Below, in pieces: positions 1 to 8,080 of a stretch of 44,801 nucleotides of DNA. Source of the DNA: Acidobacteriota bacterium (GTDB lineage: Bacteria; Acidobacteriota; Holophagae; Thermotomaculales; Thermotomaculaceae). The notes under the pieces were generated by a model that worked only from the letters and a program-made list of their open reading frames with translations, was not told where the DNA came from and did not search any database. The translations under genes and the position numbers were made by a program. Every line of letters begins with the position of its first letter. Positions within the stretch are counted from its first letter, which is position 1. The stretch lies in the NCBI GenBank assembly GCA_013151025.1, contig JAADJC010000091.1, forward strand, positions 73,907 through 118,707. Reading direction: 5' to 3'.

Positions 1-1180
1 GACCGGTATCCTCCAGCAGCCACTCATATTTCTTTCTCCCTTATGCGTTTTCTCGCTGGTGGCAAGTCTTCGAAAAGGAAAACGAATTGCTATTTCCTCC
101 GCTTTGTTATCCTTATTTTTGCTTACAGGTATTGTTGGGTTCATTCAATTTCGATTTGTCAAATATTTTGAGTTAACCACAGCGGTGTCGCTTGCTGTCT
201 CCATTCGGTGGATGTTAAAGAACTTTCCCAACAAGCGTAATCTGATGGTTATTGCAGTGCTGGCTGTGTCTGTTCTGCCTCTCTTCAAAATCTATCGTTT
301 ATCAACTGAAAGTCGTTCTGGTTTTCAATCGATGCGTCCCGTAGAAGTGGCCATGGCTTGGTTGCGTGGCCATTCTCCGCAGGTTCCCCATTACTTAGAT
401 CCTGAAACAAAACCTGATTCAGCGTATTCAGTATTTAGTCCTGATTGGGCAATCGGGCATTTCATCATTTACAGGAGTCATCGGCCCGTAGTGGCGACTC
501 CGTTTGGGGGCACTCAGAAATATGAAATCGGTATTGAAGCTTGCGTCCTTGGGATGCTCACAGAAAAAGAAGATGTTTTTTATGCGATTTGTCAACAATT
601 TAAGTCCCGCTACGTTGTGTGTCAAGGTTTGAGAGTGGTTTCTCCCGCTGCTTTGCAGTTAATTTACAAAGATTTCACAGGGAAAACAGTTGCTACCAAG
701 ACGGACAACAGTTTTTATTACCGTCTTTTTGGCTGGAACAATTGGAGAACAGAAAAACTTGATAGCCCGACAAATGGATTCCAACATTTCAGATTGATTT
801 ATAACTCAAGATTCGCATTGGATGGTACTGCAAGTGCTTTACGGATATATGAGGTTGTACCTGGTGCTCATGTCCATGTTCAATTGCCAACGAACCAACA
901 TCATTTTACTGCTTCCATTTCACTTACACCCGGATTCGGGAAACCGATTCTCTACCGTGTCGACTTGGAACCGGATGCATCCGGTCATGCGGCATTTCTT
1001 TGCCCATTCAGTACGGACACCAATGGAGATGTAAGGGCCATTTCTAAACTGGAAATTCATGATATGGAGACTGGATCAGTTGTTGCACGTTCTCCGGTGT
1101 CATCGGAAGCGGTTCAAGAGGGACTTTCTGTCAATATTGTGTGTGAGGAGAAGCTTGGGCCTGTACGGGAGGAGAAGTAA
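1..1180 (+). CDS. STT3/GT-C-like membrane protein, C-terminal part (5' end outside window)
   Basis: The frame is open from base 2 with no stop upstream, so the GTG at 59 is only an internal valine and the true start lies before the window. The visible part opens with two or three hydrophobic helices (around bases 60-310), followed by an exoplasmic domain of about 290 residues. That domain contains [19 protein letters not shown], which resembles the WWDYGxxI region of STT3/AglB/PglB oligosaccharyltransferases, where a comparable segment is followed by a hydrophobic stretch and 'RPVVANPF'. Inference: this is a GT-C-fold glycan transferase of the STT3 type, acting at the membrane on lipid-linked sugar. 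It could instead be a GT39-type or wholly uncharacterised relative, because the N-terminal catalytic loops are not visible. It is followed 5 nt later by the FAD-oxidoreductase pseudogene, with an SD (GGGAGGAG) inside its own 3' end. The gene is visibly A+T-richer than genes after 3 kb. Confidence 0.7.
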   Translation, partial: TGILQQPLIFLSPLCVFSLVASLRKGKRIAISSALLSLFLLTGIVGFIQFRFVKYFELTTAVSLAVSIRWMLKNFPNKRNLMVIAVLAVSVLPLFKIYRLSTESRSGFQSMRPVEVAMAWLRGHSPQVPHYLDPETKPDSAYSVFSPDWAIGHFIIYRSHRPVVATPFGGTQKYEIGIEACVLGMLTEKEDVFYAICQQFKSRYVVCQGLRVVSPAALQLIYKDFTGKTVATKTDNSFYYRLFGWNNWRTEKLDSPTNGFQHFRLIYNSRFALDGTASALRIYEVVPGAHVHVQLPTNQHHFTASISLTPGFGKPILYRVDLEPDASGHAAFLCPFSTDTNGDVRAISKLEIHDMETGSVVARSPVSSEAVQEGLSVNIVCEEKLGPVREEK

Positions 1181-1185
1181 AGACT

Positions 1186-2773
1186 ATGCCTCCTGATGAG
1201 AATAAGGTAAAAAAAGAGGGAAAACGTGCCATTATCATTGGAGCGGGGCCGGCAGGACTCACTGCAGCTTATGAATTAGCGACGCGAACCGACTACTATC
1301 CCATTGTTCTGGAACAAAGCAAATGGATGGGGGGGATTTCCCGCACTGTGAACCACAATGGAAATCGTATTGATATTGGCGGACACCGGTTTTTTTCCAA
1401 ATCTGACAGGGTAATGGACTGGTGGCTCAGCATGATGCCACTGGAGGCGTCCGCATCCGGCTTATTTGCCTTGACCTACCAGAACCGCCAGAAAGAATTA
1501 TTTGCCGATGGTAATGGGCCTGACCCGGAACAAAAAGATCGCGTCATGCTGGTTCGAACAAGAAAGTCCAGAATTTATTTTAATCGGAGTTTTTTTGATT
1601 ATCCGGTCACCCTGAACTACAATACCATTCGAAACTTGGGATTGTTCAGGATAATGAAAATCGGGTTCAGCTATATGTGGCGCGTCCTTTTTCCACTCAA
1701 ACCGGAAAATAATTTAGAGGAATTTTTCATCAACCGTTTTGGGAAAGAACTTTATCGAACCTTTTTTGAATCTTACACCGAAAAAGTACGTAAAATGTCA
1801 GAATATCAGTGCTGAGTGGGGGGCTCAACGAATCAAAGGGCTCTCGATTACCAAGACAATCCTTCACTTACTGAAAAGGATGTTACCCCAAAAACAGGAT
1901 ATTCGCCAAAAAGACATAGAAACCTCACTGATTGAACAGTTTCTGTACCCGAAACACGGGCCTGGCCAGATGTGGGAAACGGTGGCGGACAAAATTAGGG
2001 AAAAGGGAGGAGAAATCAAAACTGAATGGCGGGTAATAAAGTTGCACACCGAGAAGAACAGGATCACTTCTGTTACCGCCCAACACACAAAAACAGGTGA
2101 AACAAAAAACTGGCAAGCGAATCTGGTATTCAGCACAATGGCAATTAAAGATTTTGTGGAAGAATTAGATAGCGACGTACCGGAAAATGTTCGTAACATC
2201 GCAAACGGATTGATGTACAGAGACTTTATTACAGTGGGACTATTGCTGAAAGACCTGAAAATTCGAAATAAGGATGGTTCTCCCATTACCGATAACTGGA
2301 TTTATATTCAGGAACCGGACGTAAAAGTGGGAAGGTTGCAGGTTTTCAATAACTGGAGTCCTTACATGGTAAAAAATCCAGGCACTGTCTGGATTGGTTT
2401 GGAATATTTTTGTAATGAGGGCGACACGTTGTGGTCACTAAGTGACAAGGCTTTGGAAGAGCTGGCAGGAGAAGAACTGGACAAAATTGGAATTATCAGA
2501 AAAACCGATATACTGGACAAGGTTGTGATTCGAATGCCGAAAACGTACCCGGCTTATTTTGGAGCTTATCAGCATTTTGAGGTAGTCCGGCAATTTCTGG
2601 ATCAATTTGAAAACCTTTACCCAATCGGGCGCAATGGTATGCATCGATATAACAATCAGGATCATTCTATGCTGACTGCTATGACAGCTGTGGACAACAT
2701 CCTTTCTGGTGAAACAGATAAAGAAAATATCTGGGCCGTTAATACGGAGCAGGAGTATCATGAAGAAAAGTGA
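1186..2773 (+). pseudogene. FAD-dependent oxidoreductase (UDP-galactopyranose-mutase-like), broken by a 5-nt deletion
   Basis: The 5' part (1186-1815) encodes a Rossmann FAD-binding start with [14 protein letters not shown] and [20 protein letters not shown]. The 3' part (from 1790, one frame over) continues with [14 protein letters not shown] and ends with the family signature [19 protein letters not shown]. Alignment with the intact paralogue at 4606-6198, which reads EKVWGVPC in this place, shows five bases missing between 1788 and 1789. Restoring TGGGG after GTA gives [16 protein letters not shown] in one frame. Without it, translation stops after 209 residues at 1815. The rest of the gene has no other stop, so the lesion is recent or is a sequencing or assembly error. 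The family is found in polysaccharide loci and annotated as NAD(P)/FAD-dependent oxidoreductase with the amine-oxidase/UGM fold. The substrate is unknown. Confidence 0.88.
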
Positions 2774-3103
2774 TTCTGTCGCATTAAAATTAAATCAACA
2801 ATTTCTAAACGAAGACAAAGTAGCGCAGGCACAATTTTCAATACAATTGAACGTTACGCCGAACTACAAAATGGTCCAATTCTTTCGGGACCGGTTGTGG
2901 TTCAAGGCCCTGCCCAATCCTGAAATTGAGGACTTCTGTGTTTTCAAGCAGATATTACCGTAGTATATGCTTGTACTCATTCCAGAAGATCCGGGAACCG
3001 GGATCCAAGCTGGCGGCGACTCCACTTGTTTTTCTGTGGGATTTTTTTACCAGGCGCTTCGCGCTGTTTTTCACCCCTGCTGGAAACGGGCAGGGAATGG
3101 GAG
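2774..3103. other. Gene-poor gap between pseudogene and GT-C gene
   Basis: These 330 bases hold no gene I recognise. A 67-codon frame opens at the ATG at 2760, overlapping the end of the pseudogene, and runs to 2963. It contains VQFFRDRLWFKALPNPEIED and matches no family known to me. A second frame (2926-3114) is aromatic-rich and looks non-coding. The stretch may be the eroded remains of a small gene. The AGGGA at 3092-3096 is the probable ribosome-binding site of the gene starting at 3104. Confidence 0.5.
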
Positions 3104-4609
3104 ATGGAAAATAGAATGAAGGGTAAAGAGGCTGTTTCCGGGAATAAACCTCTCAAATTTCTTTCAATTCACCGGCAGGCTGTTGTTGCGCTAACCGCTG
3201 CCTTGCTCTATGCAATTCTTGTGTTTTACACCGCCCGGTTCCATGAACCGTGGTTTGACGAAGCCCAGTCATGGCTTATGGTACGGGATTTGAACCTGTG
3301 GAATCTGCTGGCTCACCACCTTCGCTACGAGGGGCATCCGTCCCTGTGGTACTTAGTGTTGTGGCTGCCGGTTCACATGGGTCTGCCCTACCAGTGGCTT
3401 CCTTTAATTCCGGCTGCCATTGCGGTTTTAACAGCTTGGCTGGTTTTCCGTTACGCGCCTTTTCCGCCGTTTATTACCTGGATGATCCCGTTTGGTTATT
3501 ATTTTGTCTATCAGTATGCCGTGATTGCCAGGAGTTATGTTTTGATTCCATTGATTCTCTCCGCTCTGGCGATTCTCTACAAAAAACGGCTTCAACGACC
3601 GGTTCTTTTTTTTGTTCTGATCACGCTACTGGCGCACGTAAGCCTTCACGGCACCGTGATAGCGGCGGGGTTGGGATTGGCGGAATTTGTCAATGCCATA
3701 TGGTGGCCGGAGGGCGCGCCTGCCCGGCACCGCCGATTTTCCCACTGGTTTTTTCTGGTTCTGGCGATAAACGCACTGCTTCTTGCCGTTCAGCTTTCTT
3801 TTCCGGACGGGTTGATTTATATGGGTGGCAACCCTGAAAAGAGTCCTTTTCAAATTGTGAACCATTCAATGACCGGAATTTGGGGCTTTTCTCTGGTTTT
3901 CTGGCTGCTGATTGTCCTATGGCTTTTCCATCGCAAGGCGGTATTGCTTTACCTTTTTCCTTTTGTCGGGCTTCTGCGGTTGTTTTCCGGAGTGTACAAG
4001 GTTTGGCACGGGGGGCTCCTATTTGTACTATTGATTTTTGTGCTCTGGATCAGTTACCCCACCGGGGAAGAGAAAATTTCCGTCACTGATAAGGTCGGGC
4101 GCCGGTACCGAACTGCTTTCCTCGTGGTATTCGGATGTACGCTGTCCATTCACATAATTTGGGGCATTCGCGCCATTCGCTATGACCTGAAAAATTCCTA
4201 TTCCGGCTCACAAAGTTGCGCGAACGCACTGAAATCAGCGGGGCTGGACAGTGCAGGACTGTACATGATCGGCTACAATACGATGGGGGTACAGCCATAT
4301 TTTGACCGAAACATTTTTATCAATAACCCCACGCCGGGAAATGGCGCGTTCTGGTTCTGGAGTACCGCAAATCCATTGGTACGGAACATGGTCACACCAG
4401 CAAGATTCAGGACAACCCTTGACAAGCTGAAAGCTGAAAAACCACGCTACGCTCTGGTTGGTGTATACGATTCGGAATCACAAGCATTTCTGAACAGAAT
4501 TCTTGCCGAAACACCCTACCGGGTCAACCGGTCTTTCAGAGGGTCCACCGGATGGAAGGGAGACCCATACGAACGGGATGATCTGTTTCTTCTGCGGAGG
4601 GTAGAATGA
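3104..4609 (+). CDS. Polytopic GT-C-type glycosyltransferase (PMT/ArnT-like)
   Basis: This is an integral membrane protein of 501 residues when read from ATG 3104. AGGGA lies seven bases upstream of that ATG. The in-frame ATG at 3026 would add 26 residues with no signal, and ATG 3116 is also possible. The first helix ([18 protein letters not shown]) is followed by an exoplasmic loop with the acidic motif [11 protein letters not shown], then [11 protein letters not shown]. That is the arrangement of the DE-containing first loop in GT-C enzymes (PMT, ArnT, GT39 and relatives), where the acidic residue is catalytic. About nine more hydrophobic segments follow, then a soluble C-terminal domain of about 120 residues. 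Inference: it transfers a sugar from a polyprenyl-phosphate donor on the outer face of the membrane. The stop overlaps the start of the next gene (ATGA, 4606-4609), so the two are probably co-translated. The donor and acceptor cannot be read from the sequence. Confidence 0.82.
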   Translation: MENRMKGKEAVSGNKPLKFLSIHRQAVVALTAALLYAILVFYTARFHEPWFDEAQSWLMVRDLNLWNLLAHHLRYEGHPSLWYLVLWLPVHMGLPYQWLPLIPAAIAVLTAWLVFRYAPFPPFITWMIPFGYYFVYQYAVIARSYVLIPLILSALAILYKKRLQRPVLFFVLITLLAHVSLHGTVIAAGLGLAEFVNAIWWPEGAPARHRRFSHWFFLVLAINALLLAVQLSFPDGLIYMGGNPEKSPFQIVNHSMTGIWGFSLVFWLLIVLWLFHRKAVLLYLFPFVGLLRLFSGVYKVWHGGLLFVLLIFVLWISYPTGEEKISVTDKVGRRYRTAFLVVFGCTLSIHIIWGIRAIRYDLKNSYSGSQSCANALKSAGLDSAGLYMIGYNTMGVQPYFDRNIFINNPTPGNGAFWFWSTANPLVRNMVTPARFRTTLDKLKAEKPRYALVGVYDSESQAFLNRILAETPYRVNRSFRGSTGWKGDPYERDDLFLLRRVE

Positions 4610-6198
4610 AAAAAAAAGCTGTGATTATCGGAGCCGGCCCTGCGGGATTGACAGCCGCATACGAACTGCTGAAAAGAACAGATATCCACCCCATCGTTAT
4701 TGAGCAGGACGGGGAAGTGGGCGGTATTTCCCGCACAGTGAACTTTAAGGGAAACCGGATCGATGTCGGCGGCCATCGTTTTTTTTCAAAATCGGATCGG
4801 ATAATGGACTGGTGGCTCAATATTCTGCCCCTGGAAGAATCCGCTTCCGGTTCTTTTGCAATTCACTATCAGAACAAACAAAAAACAATCATTGCCGAAG
4901 AAAGCGATCCCACTCCCAACTCCTACCCCTACTCCGAAGACCGGGTTATGCTGGTGAGAAAACGGAAGTCCAGGATCTATTTTCAGCGGAAATTCTTTGA
5001 TTATCCCGTCCGGTTGAATCTCCGGACTGTCCGGAACCTCGGGTTGGCCCGAATGGTAAAAATCGGGTTCAGTTATCTGAAAAGCGCATTTTTACCCATT
5101 CGGCCGGAAAGAAACCTGGAGGAATTCTTTATCAACCGTTTCGGACGGGAACTCTACGAGACTTTTTTCCATTCGTATACCGAGAAGGTATGGGGAGTAC
5201 CCTGCCGGGAAATTACTGCTGAGTGGGGTGCCCAGCGAATCAGGGGTTTGTCCATTGGAAAAGCCCTGTTGCATACTGTGACAAACCTGTTCAGGGGAAA
5301 GGGGAATATTGCCCAGAAGGGTACGGAAACATCGTTGATTGAGCAGTTTCTCTACCCCCGGCTCGGCCCCGGACAGATGTGGGAAGCGGTGGCGGACAAG
5401 GTTCGTGAAATGGGGGGCGAAATCCTCACCGGGTACCGGGCGACCCGCCTGCTGACAGAGGGAAACCGGATTCGGGCGGTGGCGGCTGTCAGCCAGTTGT
5501 CCGGGGTGGTGCGGGAATTTAACGCCGATTATGTGTTTTCCACCATGCCGGTGCAAGGCCTTATCCGGGCAATGGGGCAGGCTGTGCCGAAGTCCGTCCG
5601 CCACATCAGCGAAGGTCTTCAATACCGTGATTTTTTGACGGTGGGGCTGCTTTTGAAAAATATGCAGGTGAAGGACAAAAAAGGTGGGTTGATTTCTGAC
5701 AACTGGATTTATATTCAGGATCCGGATGTGTCACTGGGACGGGTACAGATTTTCAATAACTGGAGTCCTTTCATGGTAAGGAATCCAGAATATGTATGGG
5801 TGGGACTGGAATATTTCTGCAACGAAGGCGATAAACTGTGGGAAATGGCGGACAGTGAGCTGATTCGTCTGGGTCGGGAGGAACTGGCAAAAGTCGGCAT
5901 GGCATCAGGAGACGCCTTTGTGGACGGGGTGGTGGTTCGGATGCCGAAGGCCTACCCGGCTTATTTCGGCACTTACCCGCAGTTTGGCCAAATTCGGGAA
6001 TATCTCGACCCCTTTGAAAACCTCTTGCTTGTGGGCCGAAACGGGATGCACCGCTACAACAATCAGGACCATTCCATGCTGACTGCCATGACCGCTGTGG
6101 ATAACATTGTGGAAGGACGGAAAGACAGGGAGAACATCTGGGCGGTGAACACAGAAGAAGATTATCATGAGCGACTGGAACAGCCGAATGTTAAATGA
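4606..6198 (+). CDS. NAD(P)/FAD-dependent oxidoreductase, UDP-galactopyranose-mutase/amine-oxidase-like
   Basis: 530 residues. The FAD dinucleotide motif GAGPAG is at residues 9-14, followed by a GGISR turn and [19 protein letters not shown]. The mid-region contains [19 protein letters not shown], and the C-terminus contains [19 protein letters not shown], which closes the FAD pocket in this family. These proteins occur in glycan clusters; their reaction is not established, though a mutase or sugar-oxidation role by analogy with UDP-galactopyranose mutase is reasonable. It is the intact twin of the pseudogene at 1186-2773, and the two align almost without gaps. It begins on the stop of the GT-C gene (ATGA overlap). 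The last residues, LEQPNVK, are encoded by the palindromic repeat starting at 6171, whereas the twin ends right after YHEEK. Confidence 0.93.
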   Translation: MKKKAVIIGAGPAGLTAAYELLKRTDIHPIVIEQDGEVGGISRTVNFKGNRIDVGGHRFFSKSDRIMDWWLNILPLEESASGSFAIHYQNKQKTIIAEESDPTPNSYPYSEDRVMLVRKRKSRIYFQRKFFDYPVRLNLRTVRNLGLARMVKIGFSYLKSAFLPIRPERNLEEFFINRFGRELYETFFHSYTEKVWGVPCREITAEWGAQRIRGLSIGKALLHTVTNLFRGKGNIAQKGTETSLIEQFLYPRLGPGQMWEAVADKVREMGGEILTGYRATRLLTEGNRIRAVAAVSQLSGVVREFNADYVFSTMPVQGLIRAMGQAVPKSVRHISEGLQYRDFLTVGLLLKNMQVKDKKGGLISDNWIYIQDPDVSLGRVQIFNNWSPFMVRNPEYVWVGLEYFCNEGDKLWEMADSELIRLGREELAKVGMASGDAFVDGVVVRMPKAYPAYFGTYPQFGQIREYLDPFENLLLVGRNGMHRYNNQDHSMLTAMTAVDNIVEGRKDRENIWAVNTEEDYHERLEQPNVK

Positions 6199-6316
6199 TG
6201 AATGTTAAATGTTAAATTGAAGAACAAGAACGGGGAATTGGCCAATTTCGCGCTGTTTCCCTGTCTTTTCCCCTTTCCCCCATTCAAAACTTAACACTCA
6301 AAACTCAGAACTCCGG
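6171..6316. repeat. Family B palindromic element, copy 1
   Basis: 146-nt unit starting GCGACTGGAACAGCCGAATG. The left arm (6187-6222) is built from GAATGTTAAAT-like words. The right arm (6281-6313; CATTCAAAACTTAACACTC) is its imperfect reverse complement. A perfect palindrome AATTGGCCAATT lies in the middle (6236-6247). The element overlaps the last codons and stop of the upstream gene. It is followed 148 nt downstream by a second copy in the same orientation. Confidence 0.8.
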
Positions 6317-6318
6317 TA

Positions 6319-6464
6319 GCGGCTGGAACAGCCGAATGCTAAATGATGAATGTTAAATATTGAATTGAAGATACAGGACAGATAGCGGCTGTTTCCCTGT
6401 CTTTTCCCTCATTCCTCATTCAAAATTCAACATTCAAAACTCAGCGGCCCGGTCGGGCCGCTGG
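6319..6464. repeat. Family B palindromic element, copy 2, ending in a GC hairpin
   Basis: Second copy, same order of parts: GCGGCTGGAACAGCCG (itself a small hairpin), left arm GAATGTTAAATATTGAATTG (from 6349), shared GCTGTTTCCCTGTCTTTTCC in the middle, and right arm CTCATTCAAAATTCAACATT (from 6416). It closes with a perfect nine-pair hairpin CAGCGGCCC-GGTC-GGGCCGCTG (6442-6463). The hairpin has no adjacent T-run, so it is not a typical intrinsic terminator. Confidence 0.8.
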
Positions 6465-6486
6465 AGGCCAGTAGTTTTTGTACAGT

Positions 6487-6690
6487 TCAGGTGAGTTGTA
6501 ACAGGTGAGCTGGCGGCTTCACCCTTTCTTTATAGTTCCAGTAGAGATCGTGTTGTTCAGGGGGGTCTTTTTCCATGTTGAAAAGTTCAGTCCGAAGGGG
6601 ATACCAGGTAAGTAGAAGCTTTCATGGCCACTGGATAATGTCGCCCTGCTGAATCAGAGCGTTACTGTTCATATAAACGAACCGGCGCTT
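6487..6690 (-). pseudogene. Decayed C-terminal fragment of a sulfatase-family enzyme
   Basis: Reading the minus strand from 6690 gives 68 codons: KRRFVYMNSNALIQQGDII, then an in-frame TGA at 6624-6622, then KLLLTWYPLRTELFNMEKDP and PEQHDLYWNYKE, ending at TGA 6489-6487. 'KL...ELFNMEKDPxEQHDL' is the usual C-terminal signature of arylsulfatase-like enzymes (KL...ELYDLExDPxExxNL). No catalytic N-terminal part or start is present upstream, so this is a relic. The fragment sits beside the family B repeats. Confidence 0.6.
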
Positions 6691-6822
6691 TCCTTGACTT
6701 CATTTCTCCTATTCTTTCCGGAATGGGTTGGAAACCTGCACAATTGATCGAAACCCTTACGAGTCACTGACCAATTGAATCATCCAATTAGCATATCAAT
6801 TCTATTTGCGTTGACACTATTT

Positions 6823-6850
6823 TGCAAAAAAAGTGATTGTGGTTTATACT
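6823..6850 (+). promoter_or_regulatory. Putative sigma-70 promoter
   Basis: TTGCAA (6823-6828) and TATACT (6845-6850) with a 16-bp spacer. The expected start of transcription, about 6857, lies only a few bases before the ATG at 6860. A TTGACA at 6811 is too far from the -10 to pair with it. Confidence 0.5.
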
Positions 6851-6859
6851 GTCATTAAT

Positions 6860-7225
6860 ATGTTAAATGAGATGGATATGAACCGAATGAACAATTGGCA
6901 GATGCACTTCCTGATTCTCTGTTTTTCGGGGCCAATGGTGCTGCTTCTGTGGCCGGTTTACGGTAGCCTGTCATCTCAACGCCAGGCGCTGGTACGGGAA
7001 GGGACCATTTACTTTGCTGTCACCGCACTTCTATTCTTTATTTTCCGGATATTTACGGAACTACCGCTGATCGGGGGCCTGTTCCTTTTCTTGTCCATTT
7101 TTTATTGGATGGCATATCTCGCTGTTTCCGTGTGGATTATTGTAAAAAAAAGAGAAGACATGCATTTTGTCCTGCCATTTATCTCCACCCACGCGGAGAG
7201 ACTGGAGAACAAAAATGTACTGTAA
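6860..7225 (+). CDS. Small membrane protein, three predicted helices
   Basis: 121 residues from ATG 6860. The GTG at 6833 is in frame but lies upstream of the likely -10 box, and ATG 6872 is an alternative; none has a Shine-Dalgarno. Three hydrophobic stretches are visible (MHFLILCFSGPMVLLLWPVY, GTIYFAVTALLFFIFRIF, LIGGLFLFLSIFYWMAYLAV), and the protein ends with charged KKREDMHFV and STHAERLENK. The layout resembles small DUF4870-like proteins, but I cannot assign a family. The 3' end overlaps the start of the zinc-ribbon gene by 11 nt, so the pair is probably co-translated. Confidence 0.65.
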   Translation: MLNEMDMNRMNNWQMHFLILCFSGPMVLLLWPVYGSLSSQRQALVREGTIYFAVTALLFFIFRIFTELPLIGGLFLFLSIFYWMAYLAVSVWIIVKKREDMHFVLPFISTHAERLENKNVL

Positions 7226-7952
7226 AAAGTGCGGCGCCCGTATACCCGATGAGCACACGCGTTTCTGCCCAAGCTGCGGAGAACCCGTTGTTCACGAAAA
7301 ACTGGGCCCTTCCAATACTGAAAAAGGCCTCTGGGTTGTAATCGGGATAATAATTCTGATCGCGGCATTTGTTCTGCTCCGGAATAAAACGAGTTCCAAT
7401 GCGGCAAATACGATTTCTACGCCTCAACTCAATGTAAATTCTAACACTGTTTCAGACACAAAAAGGAATTCTCCCAGGCTTCGCCGTGAAGTTTCTGCAC
7501 CCCCATCCCCGTCGGCATCTTCCATCACACCGGTCCAGACGCCGTCAAGCCTCCTTTACGCTTCTCTGGCAGAAGCACTGAAGGGAAGCCGTTATTCCCT
7601 TGAGGTCAAGTATGTCAATCAACTGAAGGCTTTTCGCGTAAGTGCGTCCGTTCTTTACGACAACCAGCCAAGGGAAACATATCTGAACATTTTTTCCCGT
7701 TTTTTCGCGATATGTTACGGTGGCAGAAGCCGGCCTTTGATTTCGGCGACCATTTCTCTGAAACAGGGTGACGGCAAACCCATGATGGCTATGGGAATCG
7801 GCCGCAAAACAGCCGGTTCAGTTCCGGCTGTTACCTGGCGGCAGTTTTCCGATATGGGGACCAGCCTTGTGAACTGGGTTCGCAATCATGAGGTAAAAAA
7901 TCCGCCTTCTCCTGAAATGGCCTGCTATTTCAAGCAGAATGCAGAATTCTGA
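7215..7952 (+). CDS. Zinc-ribbon, single-TM protein of unknown function
   Basis: 245 residues from ATG 7215. The N-terminus is a zinc ribbon (CKKCG at 3-7 and CPSCGEP about 15 residues later), followed by one transmembrane helix (GLWVVIGIIILIAAFVLL). A Ser/Pro/Thr-rich linker leads to a C-terminal domain of about 130 residues (LYASLAEALKGSRYSLEVKY onward) that I do not recognise. The topology places the zinc ribbon in the cytoplasm and the C-terminal domain outside the membrane. A longer frame from 7167 exists, but the zinc ribbon normally begins at the N-terminus, so I prefer 7215. It is coupled to the small membrane protein just upstream. Confidence 0.75.
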   Translation: MYCKKCGARIPDEHTRFCPSCGEPVVHEKLGPSNTEKGLWVVIGIIILIAAFVLLRNKTSSNAANTISTPQLNVNSNTVSDTKRNSPRLRREVSAPPSPSASSITPVQTPSSLLYASLAEALKGSRYSLEVKYVNQLKAFRVSASVLYDNQPRETYLNIFSRFFAICYGGRSRPLISATISLKQGDGKPMMAMGIGRKTAGSVPAVTWRQFSDMGTSLVNWVRNHEVKNPPSPEMACYFKQNAEF

Positions 7953-7971
7953 GCCGGATTGGCTACTTTTC

Positions 7972-8000
7972 TTTACCCTTCAACGTCCATGCTTTATAAT
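7972..8000 (+). promoter_or_regulatory. Promoter for the TonB-dependent receptor gene
   Basis: TTTACC (7972-7977), 17-bp spacer, then a consensus TATAAT (7995-8000). The implied leader of about 75 nt is too short for a cobalamin riboswitch and I see no other riboswitch. Confidence 0.6.
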
Positions 8001-8080
8001 CGCGTCTGTTGTGTGGAAGTCGACTCAGATTTGTTCGGCTTGCCGGGCTTTATGCCGATTTTGAAACGGGGAGGGGCTCA

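Noticed and set aside
2926-3114. 62-codon frame before the GT-C gene
   Set aside because: Low-quality composition, no family match, and it overlaps the SD and start of the next gene.
6442-6463. GC-rich hairpin considered as a Rho-independent terminator
   Set aside because: The stem is perfect but the nearest T-run (about 6475) is over ten bases away; treated as the cap of the family B element instead.
8001-8080. Leader of the TonB-dependent receptor considered for a cobalamin riboswitch
   Set aside because: At about 75 nt it is too short, and no B12-box-like sequence is visible.
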